Of a stretch of 34,174 nucleotides of DNA, positions 33,742 to 34,174 are shown in pieces. A model generated the notes under the pieces. That model was not told the origin of the DNA, ran no database searches, and saw only the letters and a program-made list of their open reading frames with translations. This DNA is from Bacteroidaceae bacterium (GTDB lineage: Bacteria; Bacteroidota; Bacteroidia; Bacteroidales; Bacteroidaceae). Every line of letters starts with the position of its first letter. Within the stretch, counting starts at the first letter, position 1. The position numbers and the translations under genes are program-made. Location of the stretch: positions 1 to 34,174 of the forward strand of contig JAGCMB010000047.1 of NCBI GenBank assembly GCA_017646665.1. The letters are read 5' to 3'.

Positions 33742-33869
33742 TTGACAACACGCGCTAATCGCGACCCACGGGGGATGAAAGTTGCTCCCCTGCCCGAGGG
33801 GAGCTGTCGGTTTGCCGACTGAGGGGAGGGAGCATCCTGCCCGTGACCTTTCGCTGCGCGTATTGTCGA
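33742..33869. repeat. Palindromic intergenic element with internal hairpins
   Basis: Ends TTGACAACACGCGC and GCGCGTATTGTCGA are 12/14 inverted copies. Inside, CACGGGGGATG pairs with CATCCTGCCCGTG, and two perfect small hairpins sit in the middle: GCTCCCCT/AGGGGAGC (33784-33804) and GTCGG-TTTG-CCGAC (33806-33819). It is GC-rich against its surroundings and non-coding. It resembles the GGGGAGCTGTCGG...CCGACTGAGGGG repeats common in gut bacterial genomes, and may be a small non-autonomous mobile element. Confidence 0.6.
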
Positions 33870-33913
33870 TTAAATAGTAATGGCGAGGAAAAATCCTCGC
33901 CATTACTATTTAA
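33870..33913. terminator. Hairpin terminator after the small peptide gene
   Basis: A perfect 20-bp stem (33870-33889 with 33894-33913) closes an AAAA loop. The stop codon of the peptide gene lies in its right arm. Confidence 0.8.
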
Positions 33914-34074
33914 TTCCACAAATTGCCCCACTCACCGCGGTGTCCGCCACCAAGCTGACCGCCGTTTGAGGTATCTACCGATGTGTTACCGTCAATCTTT
34001 ACCGAAGCGGCAAGCATTGCCTCTGCTTCAACATTTACCTCTACCATGAGAGGTGATACATAATTCTTCTTCAT
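33910..34074 (-). CDS. Small Bacteroidales peptide (54 residues)
   Basis: ATG at 34074 to TAA at 33910. The product begins MKKNYVSPLMVEVNVEAEAM, continues LAASVKIDGNTSVDTSNGG and ends QLGGGHRGEWGNLWN. The opening K-x-Y-x-x-P-x-M-x-V, the LAAS in the middle and a Gly/Asp-rich tail fit a type of short peptide I recall from Bacteroides and Prevotella (usually KPEM...LLAGS); this was not searched. There is no signal peptide and no Cys. It ends in a dedicated strong terminator, which supports it being a real gene. The shape (conserved front, LAxS, variable Gly-rich end) recalls a leader-core precursor, but no modifying enzyme is visible in the window. Function unknown. Confidence 0.65.
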   Translation of the reverse strand: MKKNYVSPLMVEVNVEAEAMLAASVKIDGNTSVDTSNGGQLGGGHRGEWGNLWN

Positions 34075-34103
34075 ATATCGTAAAATTCTTTTTGTTTTTG
34101 TTT

Positions 34104-34130
34104 AGCAAGGGCGGGCGAACCGCCCTCGCT
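34104..34130. other. GC-rich hairpin upstream of the small peptide gene
   Basis: An 11-bp stem with one mismatch (34104-34114 with 34120-34130) and a GCGAA loop. On the plus strand it is followed by TTTCCTATTTTCT; on the minus strand by A-rich sequence, so as a terminator it would only work for plus-strand transcripts. It may otherwise be part of the peptide gene's leader. Confidence 0.4.
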
Positions 34131-34174
34131 TTCCTATTTTCTAATAAGTGAGATAAAAAGGTTCAAATACAAGG

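Noticed and set aside
34104-34130. Terminator of a gene to the right of the window
   Set aside because: A minus-strand transcript would leave an A-rich tail rather than a U-tract, so it is listed only as a hairpin.

Overview
The window is chromosomal DNA from a member of the Bacteroidales (Bacteroidota). The signs are genes typical of that order (DUF3822 beside rsmD, a large TonB-type outer-membrane barrel, DUF3244, single-chain PurL with a fused glutaminase domain, an alaS / M23 peptidase / MerR block), several TAnnTTTG promoter boxes at the -7 position, and very few Shine-Dalgarno sequences. The genus cannot be fixed from the sequence alone. No tRNA, rRNA, CRISPR array, insertion sequence or prophage was seen.

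Layout. (1) Positions 1-7125 form an accessory cassette. A membrane-anchored TPR / coiled-coil / HTH regulator (5395-7125, +) diverges from a minus-strand operon of secreted proteins: a DUF3244 protein, a protein with a type IX sorting-like tail, an RHS/YD-type protein made only of the N-terminal part of that family, and the first 38 codons of a further secreted protein that runs off the left edge. The last three genes are chained by start/stop overlaps of 8 and 17 nt. The 252-bp divergent region holds two mirror-image operator-like sites, each TTGGACA-N3-TTGGACA (one copy diverged), each the same distance from a -7 box. This is the strongest candidate for an undescribed regulated system in the window. 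(2) Positions 7103-9379 (-) are a pilin-like membrane protein, DUF3822 and rsmD, followed by a divergent RecD-like helicase (9529-10950, +). (3) Positions 11017-15190 carry alaS (-) and, divergently, an M23 peptidase and a MerR-type regulator. (4) Positions 15215-17950 carry cardiolipin synthase and a HAD phosphatase (-) and a DUF456 membrane protein (+). (5) Positions 18019-22364 carry a large outer-membrane barrel receptor (-), then an unknown small protein and a sigma-factor-like protein (+). (6) Positions 22399-27299 carry a GHL10 lipoprotein and a GNAT acetyltransferase (-), divergent from uvrA (+). (7) Positions 27300-27722 are non-coding, with a decayed zinc-ribbon relic. (8) Positions 27723-32645 (-) are a two-gene chromate transporter and purL. 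(9) A ZIP metal transporter (32898-33671, +) is followed by a palindromic repeat element and a 54-codon peptide gene (-) with its own terminator.

Most of the right-hand two thirds is housekeeping: translation (alaS, rsmD), repair (uvrA, helicase), purine synthesis (purL), envelope lipids and peptidoglycan (cls, M23), and metal or anion transport. Several genes have likely starts downstream of the longest open frame (T9SS-like protein, DUF3822, alaS, MerR, cls, HAD, DUF456, GHL10, purL); the coordinates below use those starts and each entry says why.
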